Assembly: GCA_004554455.1 (NCBI GenBank)
Contig: SFMG01000010.1
Span: 1 to 53,788, forward strand
Length of the DNA stretch: 53,788 bases
DNA from: Bacteroidales bacterium
Lineage (GTDB): Bacteria > Bacteroidota > Bacteroidia > Bacteroidales > UBA932
Direction of reading: 5' to 3'
This document shows, piece by piece, positions 33,871 through 41,737 of this stretch (the first letter of the stretch is position 1; each line of letters begins with the position of its first letter). The notes below the pieces were generated by a model. The model saw only the letters and a program-made list of their open reading frames with translations, searched no databases and had not been told where the DNA came from. Position numbers and translations under genes: made by a program.

Positions 33871-34896
33871 ATGAAAAAACTCACCATCAAGGATGTCGCC
33901 CGCGCCGCAGGCGTTTCCACCACCGTTGTATCCAAGGTAATCAATGCCCCCAGACGCCCGGATGGCACCCTCGATTGTCCGGACACCTCCCGCGAGACGG
34001 CAGAACGGGTGCTGAAGGTGGTCAATGAGCTCAATTACAGGCCAAGCCGCTTTGCTGCGGGCCTGCGCCGCGGCAAGAGATATGTCCTCGGGGTGATAAC
34101 CCCGGACATTTCCAACACGGCCTTCTCCGAGGGCTGCCGTGTCATAGAGGACCTGGCGCACAGGGACGGCTACACGGTGATGTTCGGCAGCTCGGCCGAG
34201 AATTCGCAGAAGATGGCCGAACTTCTGGACACCTTTGTGGCGAACGGAGTGGACGGCCTTATCGTCATTCCTTGTGACGCTTGCGAGGAGAGTCTGCGCA
34301 AGGTGGTCGGGTACCGCATCCCTGTGGTGCTCTCAGGTCGTGACATCCCGTCCTTGGAGGGCGTGGGAAGGGTGTTCCAGGACAACCGCGAGTCCATACG
34401 CCAGGTAATCGCCCACCTCATTTCCAACGGCTATTCGAAGATAGCGATGATTTCCGAGAATATGAACGTCTCCTCCCTCAAGGACAGGGAGAATTCCTAC
34501 AGGGAGAATATGCTCGCAGCCGGTCTGGAACCTATGATGTGGCACGCCGATACGCCTACCCTGGCCACTCAGGTGGCGGAATTCGTAAAGGAAGCGGTGG
34601 CGCTCGGAACGGAAGCCATAATCGCTCCCCGTATGAACATCACGCTCAGTGTACTGCGCACGATCAAGGACCTGAAGCTCCGCATCCCGGAGCAGATCGC
34701 CCTTGTGGGCCACGACGAGAGTCCTCTTTTCACCTTCTATGACCCTACCATCAGCTACATTTCACAGACATCTGACGAAGTGGGCAGGGAGTCTTATCAG
34801 ATGCTTCAGTCTATGATTGCCGGGAATGCTCCGGGGACCGTCCTCATCGCCCCGGAAATCTGTTTCGGGGAATCTACCGCCAGGAGAAAGCAATAA
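33871..34896 (+). CDS. LacI-family transcriptional regulator
   Basis: 341 residues. DNA-binding head: LTIKDVARAAGVSTTVVSKVIN, then a loop about nine residues longer than usual (APRRPDGTLDCPDTSRE), then helix 3 TAERVLKVVNELNYRPS with the hinge. Residues ~65-335 are a periplasmic-binding-protein-like sensor domain (YVLGVITPDISN, GVDGLIVIP, PEQIALVGHDE). It probably represses the FAD oxidoreductase gene next to it, whose promoter carries a perfect palindrome at 34924-34937. The effector is unknown, most likely a sugar. Confidence 0.93.
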   Translation: MKKLTIKDVARAAGVSTTVVSKVINAPRRPDGTLDCPDTSRETAERVLKVVNELNYRPSRFAAGLRRGKRYVLGVITPDISNTAFSEGCRVIEDLAHRDGYTVMFGSSAENSQKMAELLDTFVANGVDGLIVIPCDACEESLRKVVGYRIPVVLSGRDIPSLEGVGRVFQDNRESIRQVIAHLISNGYSKIAMISENMNVSSLKDRENSYRENMLAAGLEPMMWHADTPTLATQVAEFVKEAVALGTEAIIAPRMNITLSVLRTIKDLKLRIPEQIALVGHDESPLFTFYDPTISYISQTSDEVGRESYQMLQSMIAGNAPGTVLIAPEICFGESTARRKQ

Positions 34897-34923
34897 TCTT
34901 TACTATAAAATTGTTCTTCCCTT

Positions 34924-34937
34924 AAACGATTTCGTTT
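34924..34937. promoter_or_regulatory. Likely LacI operator palindrome
   Basis: AAACGA-TT-TCGTTT is a perfect inverted repeat of 6-bp arms, the size and CG-centred style of LacI-family sites. It overlaps the -33 TTTG (34935-34938) of the oxidoreductase promoter, so a bound repressor would block it. It is 27 nt after the LacI stop. Confidence 0.6.
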
Positions 34938-34965
34938 GTTGTTTTGAAAATTAGTGCTACTTTTG
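34935..34965 (+). promoter_or_regulatory. Promoter of the FAD-dependent oxidoreductase gene
   Basis: TTTG at 34935-34938, a 19-nt spacer, then TACTTTTG at 34958-34965: a full Bacteroidales consensus. It fixes the start codon at 34989, because any start upstream (TTG 34944) would precede the transcript. Confidence 0.7.
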
Positions 34966-34988
34966 CGTCACTAATTTTCGCTTTTCTT

Positions 34989-36881
34989 ATGAATACCAAA
35001 GATTCGGTGATGGTTCTGGCCACCACTTTCAAAGACAAGGGCGACTGGACTGTGGAGCAGCAGTTCGTCCTCCAGATGGGATCCAGTTATCTTTTCGCCC
35101 ATGGTCTGGGCACTCCGCTGGAGAAAGATGCCGTAACTGACATAGAGATTCCGGAAGACGGCGAGTACCGTCTCTGGGTACGCACCAAGAACTGGACCGC
35201 TTTCTGGTCCGAGGGCAAGACCCCGGGTATTTTCCAGGTCAAAATCGATGGCGTTGCCGACCCTGCAGAGTTCGGCGTAGGCAAGACCCCTCTCGACGTA
35301 AAGGCCGGCATAGACTTTCCGGAAGACCTCGACACTTCGCGTGAGGCCAGGGCTAAGCGAGCCCAGTGGTATTGGCAGAAAGGTGGCACTTACACTCTCA
35401 GCCGCGGCCGCCACAGCATAGCCCTCCACGACCTTATGGGCCTCGACGGCCGTTGTGACGCAATCATTCTCACCCGCAGCGACGAGGAGCCCGGCGACAG
35501 CCTCGAGGATTACAGGTCACTGCGTGCCGCCCTGCTCGGAAACGACGCCCCTGCCGACAGGGGACATTACGATTTCGTCATTGTCGGCGCCGGTATGTCC
35601 GGACTCTGCGCAGCAATCGCCGCCGCCCGTCTCGGCCTCAAGGTGGCTCTCATCCAGGACAGATATATACTCGGCGGCAACAATTCTTCCGAAGTCCGCG
35701 TAGGTCTCGGCGGCCAGATAAATATGCCTCCTTATCCTTCACTCGGATATATACTTAACGAAATAGGACCGGACCGCATAGGCAACGCGCGCGGCGCCCA
35801 CCACTACCAGGACTGGAAGAAGTGGGACGTCATCGCAGCCGAGCCGAACATAAGCCTCTTTGCCGGCTACACCGTCGTTGAGGCCGAAATGAAGGATGGA
35901 AAGATTGCTGCCGTGACGGCTGTAGAGGCCACAGAGCAGACGAAGATACGCATCAGCGGCGAACTCTTCTCCGACTGTACCGGCGACGCACACCTGGCCG
36001 TGATGGCCGGAGCCCGCACGATGATGGGACGCGAAGCCCGCAGCGAATTCGGAGAGACGCTTGCGCCGGAGAAGGCGGACGACTTCACTATGGGCGTCAG
36101 CATCGAGTGGTACTGCGAGGACTGGAACACCCCTTGCAGCTTCCCTGATTCCCTGGACTGGGGCCTGAAACTGGACGAGGATACGGTAGAGCCTGTCCAC
36201 CGCGCCAACTGGTACTGGGAAGTAGGTATGCGTGACGATCAGATAGCCGATGCCGAGAAGATACGCGACTATGGCATGTACGTGGCTTACAGCACCTTCT
36301 CCTACTGCAAGAACCGTCTTGCCAAGAAGGAGGACTGGGAGTGCACCCACCTGACCTGGGTGAGCCACGTGAGCGGCAAGCGCGAGAGCCGCCGCATAGT
36401 GGGAGATCTCATTCTCCGTGAGCAGGACCTCACACGTCCTATTCCTTACGAGGATGGCACCTGCACCACCACCTGGCGCATAGACCAGCACTATCCTATG
36501 GAGAAGAATTCCGCAGACTATCCGGGAGAAGAGTGGATGAGCTACGGAAAGCTCTGTCCTATAGATCCTTACGCAATCCCTTACCGCTGTCTCTATTCCC
36601 GTGACGTGCCTAATCTCTTTATGGCCGGACGTGATATCAGCGTGACCCACGTGGCCCTCGGCTCAGTGCGCGTGATGCGTACCTGCGCTATGATGGGCGA
36701 GGTGGTAGGAATGGCAGCCACCGTATGCCGCCGCAGGGAAGTCCTCCCTAGGGCTGTCTATACGGATTGGTTCCAGGATCTTGTGGAACTGATGAAGAAG
36801 GGCACCGGCCGCACGGACGTCCCTTATACCCAGTTCTACCATCAGGTTGACCGTACGGGACATCAGGCAGAAGACCGTTAG
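34989..36881 (+). CDS. FAD-dependent oxidoreductase with N-terminal beta-sandwich
   Basis: 630 residues. Residues ~10-165 look like a carbohydrate-binding-type beta sandwich (DIEIPEDGEYRLWVRTKNW; GIFQVKIDGV; LSRGRHSIALHDL). An FAD_oxidored (PF12831-type) domain follows, with dinucleotide loop FVIVGAGMSGLCAAIAAARLG (GAGMSG ~200-205), GGNNSSEVRVGLGG, and a C-terminal FAD contact (NLFMAGRDISVTHVALGSVR). Such enzymes are usually found near glycan or polyol catabolism genes; the substrate is unknown. With ATG 34989 there is no signal peptide. It appears to be the target of the adjacent LacI regulator. Confidence 0.85.
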   Translation: MNTKDSVMVLATTFKDKGDWTVEQQFVLQMGSSYLFAHGLGTPLEKDAVTDIEIPEDGEYRLWVRTKNWTAFWSEGKTPGIFQVKIDGVADPAEFGVGKTPLDVKAGIDFPEDLDTSREARAKRAQWYWQKGGTYTLSRGRHSIALHDLMGLDGRCDAIILTRSDEEPGDSLEDYRSLRAALLGNDAPADRGHYDFVIVGAGMSGLCAAIAAARLGLKVALIQDRYILGGNNSSEVRVGLGGQINMPPYPSLGYILNEIGPDRIGNARGAHHYQDWKKWDVIAAEPNISLFAGYTVVEAEMKDGKIAAVTAVEATEQTKIRISGELFSDCTGDAHLAVMAGARTMMGREARSEFGETLAPEKADDFTMGVSIEWYCEDWNTPCSFPDSLDWGLKLDEDTVEPVHRANWYWEVGMRDDQIADAEKIRDYGMYVAYSTFSYCKNRLAKKEDWECTHLTWVSHVSGKRESRRIVGDLILREQDLTRPIPYEDGTCTTTWRIDQHYPMEKNSADYPGEEWMSYGKLCPIDPYAIPYRCLYSRDVPNLFMAGRDISVTHVALGSVRVMRTCAMMGEVVGMAATVCRRREVLPRAVYTDWFQDLVELMKKGTGRTDVPYTQFYHQVDRTGHQAEDR

Positions 36882-36902
36882 TCCTGCCTCCCGTTCAGAT
36901 AA

Positions 36903-38714
36903 TCATTGCAGTTGTATTGCCGGGATTTCAATCCAGGAGCCTTCCAGGACTGAAATCCTGGCTTTCTTATAGTCCTCCGCCTCGGCTTCGAGATCGTTTT
37001 CCGGGGCGCTCTGCGGGTTCATCGCCACCAGAGGATACCAACTGCTCTGGATGTGGAGCACCAGCCTGTGGCCCGGCATAAGGTAGTGCGCTATGTCATT
37101 GAGACTGAATTCCAGACTGAACTTTCTGTCGGCTTTCACATAGCTCAGGCGGTCGAAGCCCTTGCGGAAGCGTGCCGGCATCACGTCGCCCCTGATGAGC
37201 ATCTGCCTTCCGTCTGGCCATTCGTCCAGCAGCAGGACTATGTAGTCGGCGTCAGGACTGCTCTGCCTCAGCTTCAGCCCCACCCTCAGCGGGCCTACCA
37301 GCCTGAGAGTGTCCCTTTGCGGCTCGCCCTTGAAACATAGCAGGTCGCTGCGTCCCTCCACCCAACTCTGGTCCGAGGCCATATATGCCTTGTCGCGTTT
37401 CTTCTGGACGAATACCTTTTCGTAATATGGTATGGGATTCTCAGGGTCGGATATGTACCCGGCTGCCAGCGCCTTTCTCGTCCGGCACGGGCTCTTTTCG
37501 TCCAGACTGCGCTCCGCCACATTCAGATATAGTTTCCTGCCCCTTCCGTCAGGCCAGGAATCCAATTTCTCCCACTCGCCGTCTGCAATGCCTCCCTTGC
37601 TGAAATCCGGCACGCTGTCCCGGGACGCGAGCAGTGTAACCGGCGGGAGCGTCAGATCTTCCCGGCCTTCGAGGTAGCGGGCGAAGAAGGGATATTCCAC
37701 CTCGTCCAGAAAGGCCTCAGATTTCTTCCATCCGCCGTGGTCCCACGGGCCCTCGACCAGATATACGTCCTCTCTGCCCTTGCTTTCAAGCAGACGCCGG
37801 TAGCTGTAGAGCGGACCGTAGCAGTCCTCCGCATCGAAGAGGCCTCCTACTATCATTATTGCAGGCATATCCTTGCCGAAGTGGCGGCTCGGATCCCGCC
37901 TCTCCCAGAAACTGTCGTAGCTCCTGTGCGCCTTCATTGCGTTCCAGAACGGCACCTTGTCCGACCAGGGCCTGAAGGCCTCCGCCACCGAGCCCTTGGA
38001 AAGGAAGTGGTCATAGAGATTGCCCTCTACCTTGCAGCCTTCGAGGGAAATCTTTCCACCGTCCTCGGAAGGGTGGACTCTGGGCGGGAGAAAACCGCCT
38101 CCGAAGGAATAGCAGTCCGCCATCATCAGAGCTCCGTTGTGCTGGAAGTCATCCCCCTTGAACCAGTCCCCGACAGGGGCCTGAGGGGAGACGGCCTTCA
38201 GGGCCGGATGGGCGCAGAGGGCGGCCACGGTGGCGTAGAATCCCGGGTAGGATGAGCCTTTGACGCCTACTCTGCCGTTGGTCCTGCAGTTCTGCAGCAG
38301 CCACTCAATGGTGTCATAGCAGTCGCTGGCATCGTCGCAGCCCCCTTCGCCGACGGGCCTGATGTTCTCGAATTCCCCTTCGCTCAGATAGGTCCCCCTG
38401 ACGCTTTGATATACGACTATATATCCTCTGCTGACGTAGTTGGCGAAGTAAGTGAAGAGATTGCTTGTGAATTCCTCCCCGTAAGGACGGAGGCTGTAGG
38501 GTGTCCTCATCATAATCACCGGCGACCCGCCTTCGCGGGGCTCTGCAGGTTCGTAGATGGCTGTGCTCAGCCTTACTCCGTCCCTCATGGGGATCATCAC
38601 TTCCCGCTTGCAGTACTTTTGCCTGATCTCGGCTTTGTTTACTGTAATGGCAGAGGCGCAGAGGCCTATCAGCAGTGCCGTCAGCACTGCAGTCATTCTC
38701 CTAATCATAATCAT
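36903..38714 (-). CDS. Secreted CocE/NonD (S15-type) alpha/beta hydrolase
   Basis: 603 residues. Signal peptide ~1-22 (AVLTALLIGLCASA). Nucleophile motif GSSYPG with Ser155, Asp294 (GLFDAED) and His326 (PWDHGGW) form the catalytic triad. The N-terminal signature is EVMIPMRDGVRLSTAIYEP. The C-terminal ~200 residues are the jelly-roll domain of the family. CocE/NonD enzymes are peptidases or esterases that act on Xaa-Pro dipeptides or ester side chains; the substrate cannot be told. The ATG overlaps the stop of the MurK-like kinase gene by 4 nt; last gene of that operon. Confidence 0.88.
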   Translation of the reverse strand: MIMIRRMTAVLTALLIGLCASAITVNKAEIRQKYCKREVMIPMRDGVRLSTAIYEPAEPREGGSPVIMMRTPYSLRPYGEEFTSNLFTYFANYVSRGYIVVYQSVRGTYLSEGEFENIRPVGEGGCDDASDCYDTIEWLLQNCRTNGRVGVKGSSYPGFYATVAALCAHPALKAVSPQAPVGDWFKGDDFQHNGALMMADCYSFGGGFLPPRVHPSEDGGKISLEGCKVEGNLYDHFLSKGSVAEAFRPWSDKVPFWNAMKAHRSYDSFWERRDPSRHFGKDMPAIMIVGGLFDAEDCYGPLYSYRRLLESKGREDVYLVEGPWDHGGWKKSEAFLDEVEYPFFARYLEGREDLTLPPVTLLASRDSVPDFSKGGIADGEWEKLDSWPDGRGRKLYLNVAERSLDEKSPCRTRKALAAGYISDPENPIPYYEKVFVQKKRDKAYMASDQSWVEGRSDLLCFKGEPQRDTLRLVGPLRVGLKLRQSSPDADYIVLLLDEWPDGRQMLIRGDVMPARFRKGFDRLSYVKADRKFSLEFSLNDIAHYLMPGHRLVLHIQSSWYPLVAMNPQSAPENDLEAEAEDYKKARISVLEGSWIEIPAIQLQ

Positions 38715-39547
38715 CTGTGATATTCCAGAAGTCCCTCGACAGGTTCCGGAAGATATTTGTTTACCTTGAAACCGTATTCAGCGGCCAGGGGACTGAAAAT
38801 CCCGCGGCAGGCATATCCGAAGCCGCCCACTGCGCCCAGGCCCAGCTCCCTGACCGGGTATCTTAGCAGAGTTCTCTCTATGAAGTCCCGGAAGTTCCTC
38901 TCCACCAGGGCTTTGATGGCCGGGTCATCAGCGTGCGACACGATGAAGGGAGCCAGACTGCCCAGCCAGGCTGCCGGTCTTTCACCGTGATAAATCTTTT
39001 CCACTATGTTTCCGTAGGAAGCGTCGAATTGCGCATCGAATTCCTTCGCCACCGCTTCCGGAATGCGTTCCTTTATGAGGTCTGCGAGGAAGAGTTTCCC
39101 CAGGGCTGCGGCACCGCCCTCGTCTCCTATGATGAAGCCGCCGGAGCGTACCCTCTGGCTTACCGTGTCCCCGTCGTAGAAGCAGCTGTTGGAGCCGGTT
39201 CCCATTATCGCAACCACTCCGCTGCCGTGCCCGCAGACAGCCCTGGCCGCTGCGCAGAGGTCGTTCTGTATGTCGATCTCTCCCGTCCTCACGTGGCTGC
39301 GTATCCTTTCGCAAATCTGTTCCCTTATCGCCGGGGTGGCAATACCGGCCAGGTAGAGATATATACCCTCCAGTTCGCCGCCTTCGGGGAAGAAGTGCGC
39401 GAGCGCTTCGTCCATCACGCCCAGCACCTTGCCCATAGGCATCGACGAGACATTCATTCCGTGGAAAAGCCCTCCTGAAAGCTGCTTCCCCTTTTCAGTC
39501 AGCCTCCAGTCGCTCTTGGTGGCTCCGCTTTCGATTATCAGTTTCAT
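38711..39547 (-). CDS. murK: BadF/BadG-type sugar kinase, MurK-like (MurNAc/GlcNAc kinase)
   Basis: 278 residues. Phosphate loops IIESGATKSDWRL (~3-15) and IMGTGSNSCFY (~114-124), then GGFIIGDEGGAAALGK (~136-151), are those of the BadF/BadG/BcrA/BcrD ATPase family that includes eukaryotic NAG kinase and bacterial MurK. Adjacent murQ (4-nt overlap) makes MurNAc the likely substrate, giving MurNAc-6-phosphate in the cytoplasm for MurQ. GlcNAc kinase activity is the alternative. The gene symbol is by context. Confidence 0.8.
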   Translation of the reverse strand: MKLIIESGATKSDWRLTEKGKQLSGGLFHGMNVSSMPMGKVLGVMDEALAHFFPEGGELEGIYLYLAGIATPAIREQICERIRSHVRTGEIDIQNDLCAAARAVCGHGSGVVAIMGTGSNSCFYDGDTVSQRVRSGGFIIGDEGGAAALGKLFLADLIKERIPEAVAKEFDAQFDASYGNIVEKIYHGERPAAWLGSLAPFIVSHADDPAIKALVERNFRDFIERTLLRYPVRELGLGAVGGFGYACRGIFSPLAAEYGFKVNKYLPEPVEGLLEYHR

Positions 39548-40359
39548 TTCTCTCCGCTGCGGTAATATGCGTCCACCGCCTGGCGTACCTTGCCGTATTT
39601 CAGCAGCAGCTCCCTGGCGTAGGCGTAATCTTCGATTCCCGTGGCTTCCATTATCATACGGGTACCCCTGTCCACAAGTTTCTTGTTGCTTAGTTCCATA
39701 TCCACCATACGGCAGCCCTTCACGTGACCGAGCAGTACCATCACCGAGGTGGATATCATATTGAGTATCAGCTTCTGGGCTGTCCCGGCCTTCATGCGTG
39801 TACTGCCCGTGACGAATTCCGGCCCGACCACTGCGGCTATGGGATATTCGCAGGCTTCCGCAAGCGGAGTGCCCTCGTTGCAGGTGATGCAGCCGGTCAG
39901 CAGCCCCTTTTCGCGCGCCGTCTGCAGGCCGCCTATGACGTAAGGCGTGCCTCCCGATGCGGCAATGCCTATGACGCAGTCGTTGGCGTCCGGCTTGTAA
40001 GGCAATATGTCCTGCCAGGCTTGTACCGGGTCGTCCTCGGCACCTTCGACCGCAGTCCTTATTGCGGAATCGCCTCCGGCAATGAGGCCTATGAACTTGT
40101 CCCTCACCCCGTAGGTGGGAGGGATCTCGGATGCGTCCACCACGCCGAGCCTGCCGCTGGTGCCGGCTCCTATGTAGAACACGCGTCCGCCGCGCTTCAT
40201 CCTTTCGACAACGGCGTTCACCAGTCTCTCGATTTCGGGAATGACCTTTTCTATGGCTGCCGGAACGCTCTTGTCCTCGGCGTTGATTCCACGCAGCAGT
40301 TCCGCTGCGCTCATACGGTCCAGATGCGCGTATCTGGACTCCTGTTCAGTAGTGTTCAC
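39544..40359 (-). CDS. murQ: N-acetylmuramic acid 6-phosphate etherase
   Basis: 271 residues. It cleaves the lactyl ether of MurNAc-6-P to GlcNAc-6-P and D-lactate in peptidoglycan recycling. Signature blocks: TTEQESRYAHLDRM at the N-terminus, YIGAGTSGRLGVVDASEIPPT (~59-79), SIS-domain GIAASGGTPYVIGGL, and FVTGSTRMKAGTAQKLILN. I chose GTG at 40359, which yields the usual N-terminus and overlaps the upstream stop by one base (TAGTG); the open frame continues upstream only within the other gene. Coupled to the MurK-like kinase by a 4-nt overlap. Confidence 0.95.
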   Translation of the reverse strand: MNTTEQESRYAHLDRMSAAELLRGINAEDKSVPAAIEKVIPEIERLVNAVVERMKRGGRVFYIGAGTSGRLGVVDASEIPPTYGVRDKFIGLIAGGDSAIRTAVEGAEDDPVQAWQDILPYKPDANDCVIGIAASGGTPYVIGGLQTAREKGLLTGCITCNEGTPLAEACEYPIAAVVGPEFVTGSTRMKAGTAQKLILNMISTSVMVLLGHVKGCRMVDMELSNKKLVDRGTRMIMEATGIEDYAYARELLLKYGKVRQAVDAYYRSGEK

Positions 40360-41621
40360 TATAGTCTGGAATCTATGAAGTAAGGATAGTGGTCCGTGAG
40401 TGGAACCGTGAAATAGCTTGTAATGCAGTCGAAGACCTTCACTTCCGTGTCTCCGGCGTTCCAGATGAAGCAATGGTCGATGGCTCCGGTCTTTCTGTCG
40501 GCGCCCTTGCGGCGGCTGACTCTGGAAAAACCGTCACCCGGGGAGCAGATGTGGTGTCCGTTCTCCATATTGGCATACACCGTGGCTGCCCTGTAGCAAG
40601 GCACGAAACCCTCTTCGAAGAACTGGCGTATAGGGAGCGTGTCCTCTTCGCTGTTCATATCCCCGGTCACAAAGATCGGACAGTTGTACCTGGCCTTTAT
40701 GCACTGGGCCTGGGCCAGAATCAGCCTTATCTGTGCAGCCCTGGCCTGTATGCTGCCCGGCTGGGCCTTTTCGCTCTTCCACCAGAGGTGGGTGTTGATC
40801 AGAGCGAAGAGCTTTCCGTCCTCCTTGCGGCGGAACACCGCGCTGGTGAAGGACTTGCTGCCGTGGTTGCTCCACTTTTTCGGGGTGTAGAGCACGAATT
40901 CGCAGTCCACGACTTCCACTTTCCCGCTGTTATAGAATATAGGGGTGTTGTTCCAGTTGCCGTCGCTGCCCGTGGTCGTGTGGACATAGCCCCATTCCGC
41001 TATGCGTGGCAGGAATTCCGCGTCCATGTGGCTGCTGTACTCCTGCAGCGCAAGTACGTCAGGCATATATGCCCTGACCATCTGCGCATACTGCGGCGCG
41101 CGTACGGCGTCCCTGCAATCCACGCCCAGACGCTGCCATGCAGGAGGTATGGTATCTTTGCTGTAGTCCCATATATTATCGACCAGTATGCGCAGGTCGC
41201 TGCCTTCCGACCTGTCGAAGAGCACTTCGCCCTCGACGCTGCCGCTGAACGCAATCCCCCGTGCCACGCGTGCGCCTTTCAGTTTCCCTGCAAGCAGTTC
41301 GCAGGCCTTGCGCAGGGCCCATTCGCCGCCGCCGTCTATGACGATGCTGCCTTTCCTGCTGTATGCCTCATATTCCCAAAGGGACATATTTCCGGAGTTC
41401 ACGATTTCTATGCGGCGCTCCGGACCGCCTGCCGCCTCGCTGTCCGCAACGGCATTTCCGCTACCCAGAAGGGAGACGAGATATTCCGCCATCTGCGAGC
41501 CTTCTTCCGGCTCCGCATCCGCCTTGTATATAACCTTGTAATCTTTCGGTGCCGCAGAAACGAGGGCTGCCGGGGCGAGTGCGAGACAGAGCACTGCCGC
41601 AAACGAAGCGAATCTTTTCAT
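40359..41621 (-). CDS. Secreted endonuclease/exonuclease/phosphatase-family enzyme
   Basis: 420 residues. Signal peptide 1-23 (FAAVLCLALAPAALVSA). Residues ~25-130 are a small alpha/beta domain (VIYKADAEPEEG...GGGEWALRKACELLAGKL). Residues ~140-420 carry the EEP fold: ILVDNIWDY, DVLALQEYSS, FALINTHLWW, FVTGDMNS, TGAIDHCF, LTDHYPYF, so all metal and catalytic motifs are kept. Targets may be phosphodiesters such as DNA, lipid or teichoic-acid-type linkages. First gene of the operon with murQ, the MurK-like kinase and the CocE hydrolase. Confidence 0.85.
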   Translation of the reverse strand: MKRFASFAAVLCLALAPAALVSAAPKDYKVIYKADAEPEEGSQMAEYLVSLLGSGNAVADSEAAGGPERRIEIVNSGNMSLWEYEAYSRKGSIVIDGGGEWALRKACELLAGKLKGARVARGIAFSGSVEGEVLFDRSEGSDLRILVDNIWDYSKDTIPPAWQRLGVDCRDAVRAPQYAQMVRAYMPDVLALQEYSSHMDAEFLPRIAEWGYVHTTTGSDGNWNNTPIFYNSGKVEVVDCEFVLYTPKKWSNHGSKSFTSAVFRRKEDGKLFALINTHLWWKSEKAQPGSIQARAAQIRLILAQAQCIKARYNCPIFVTGDMNSEEDTLPIRQFFEEGFVPCYRAATVYANMENGHHICSPGDGFSRVSRRKGADRKTGAIDHCFIWNAGDTEVKVFDCITSYFTVPLTDHYPYFIDSRL

Positions 41622-41681
41622 ATATTTAAAATTCTATCCAAATCTCACGAAATTACAGAATTTTGAAAAAAATATGAAATA

Positions 41682-41699
41682 TTGAGTAGCAAAACTCAA
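41682..41699. promoter_or_regulatory. Inverted repeat in the divergent promoter region
   Basis: TTGAGT-AGCAAA-ACTCAA, a perfect 6-bp inverted repeat between the divergent EEP/murQ operon and the TonB receptor gene. It may be an operator for either. I see no clear TAnnTTTG box for the receptor gene. Confidence 0.35.
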
Positions 41700-41737
41700 G
41701 TACTGCCGTCTATTATCCGGAAAAAGATAGAACAACG

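Noticed and set aside
34944..34988. TTG start giving the FAD oxidoreductase a signal-like N-terminus
   Set aside because: The TTG lies between the -33 and -7 boxes, upstream of the expected transcript start; ATG 34989 fits.
40389..41666. 425-codon open frame on the plus strand
   Set aside because: Antisense to the EEP-family gene; no domain seen.
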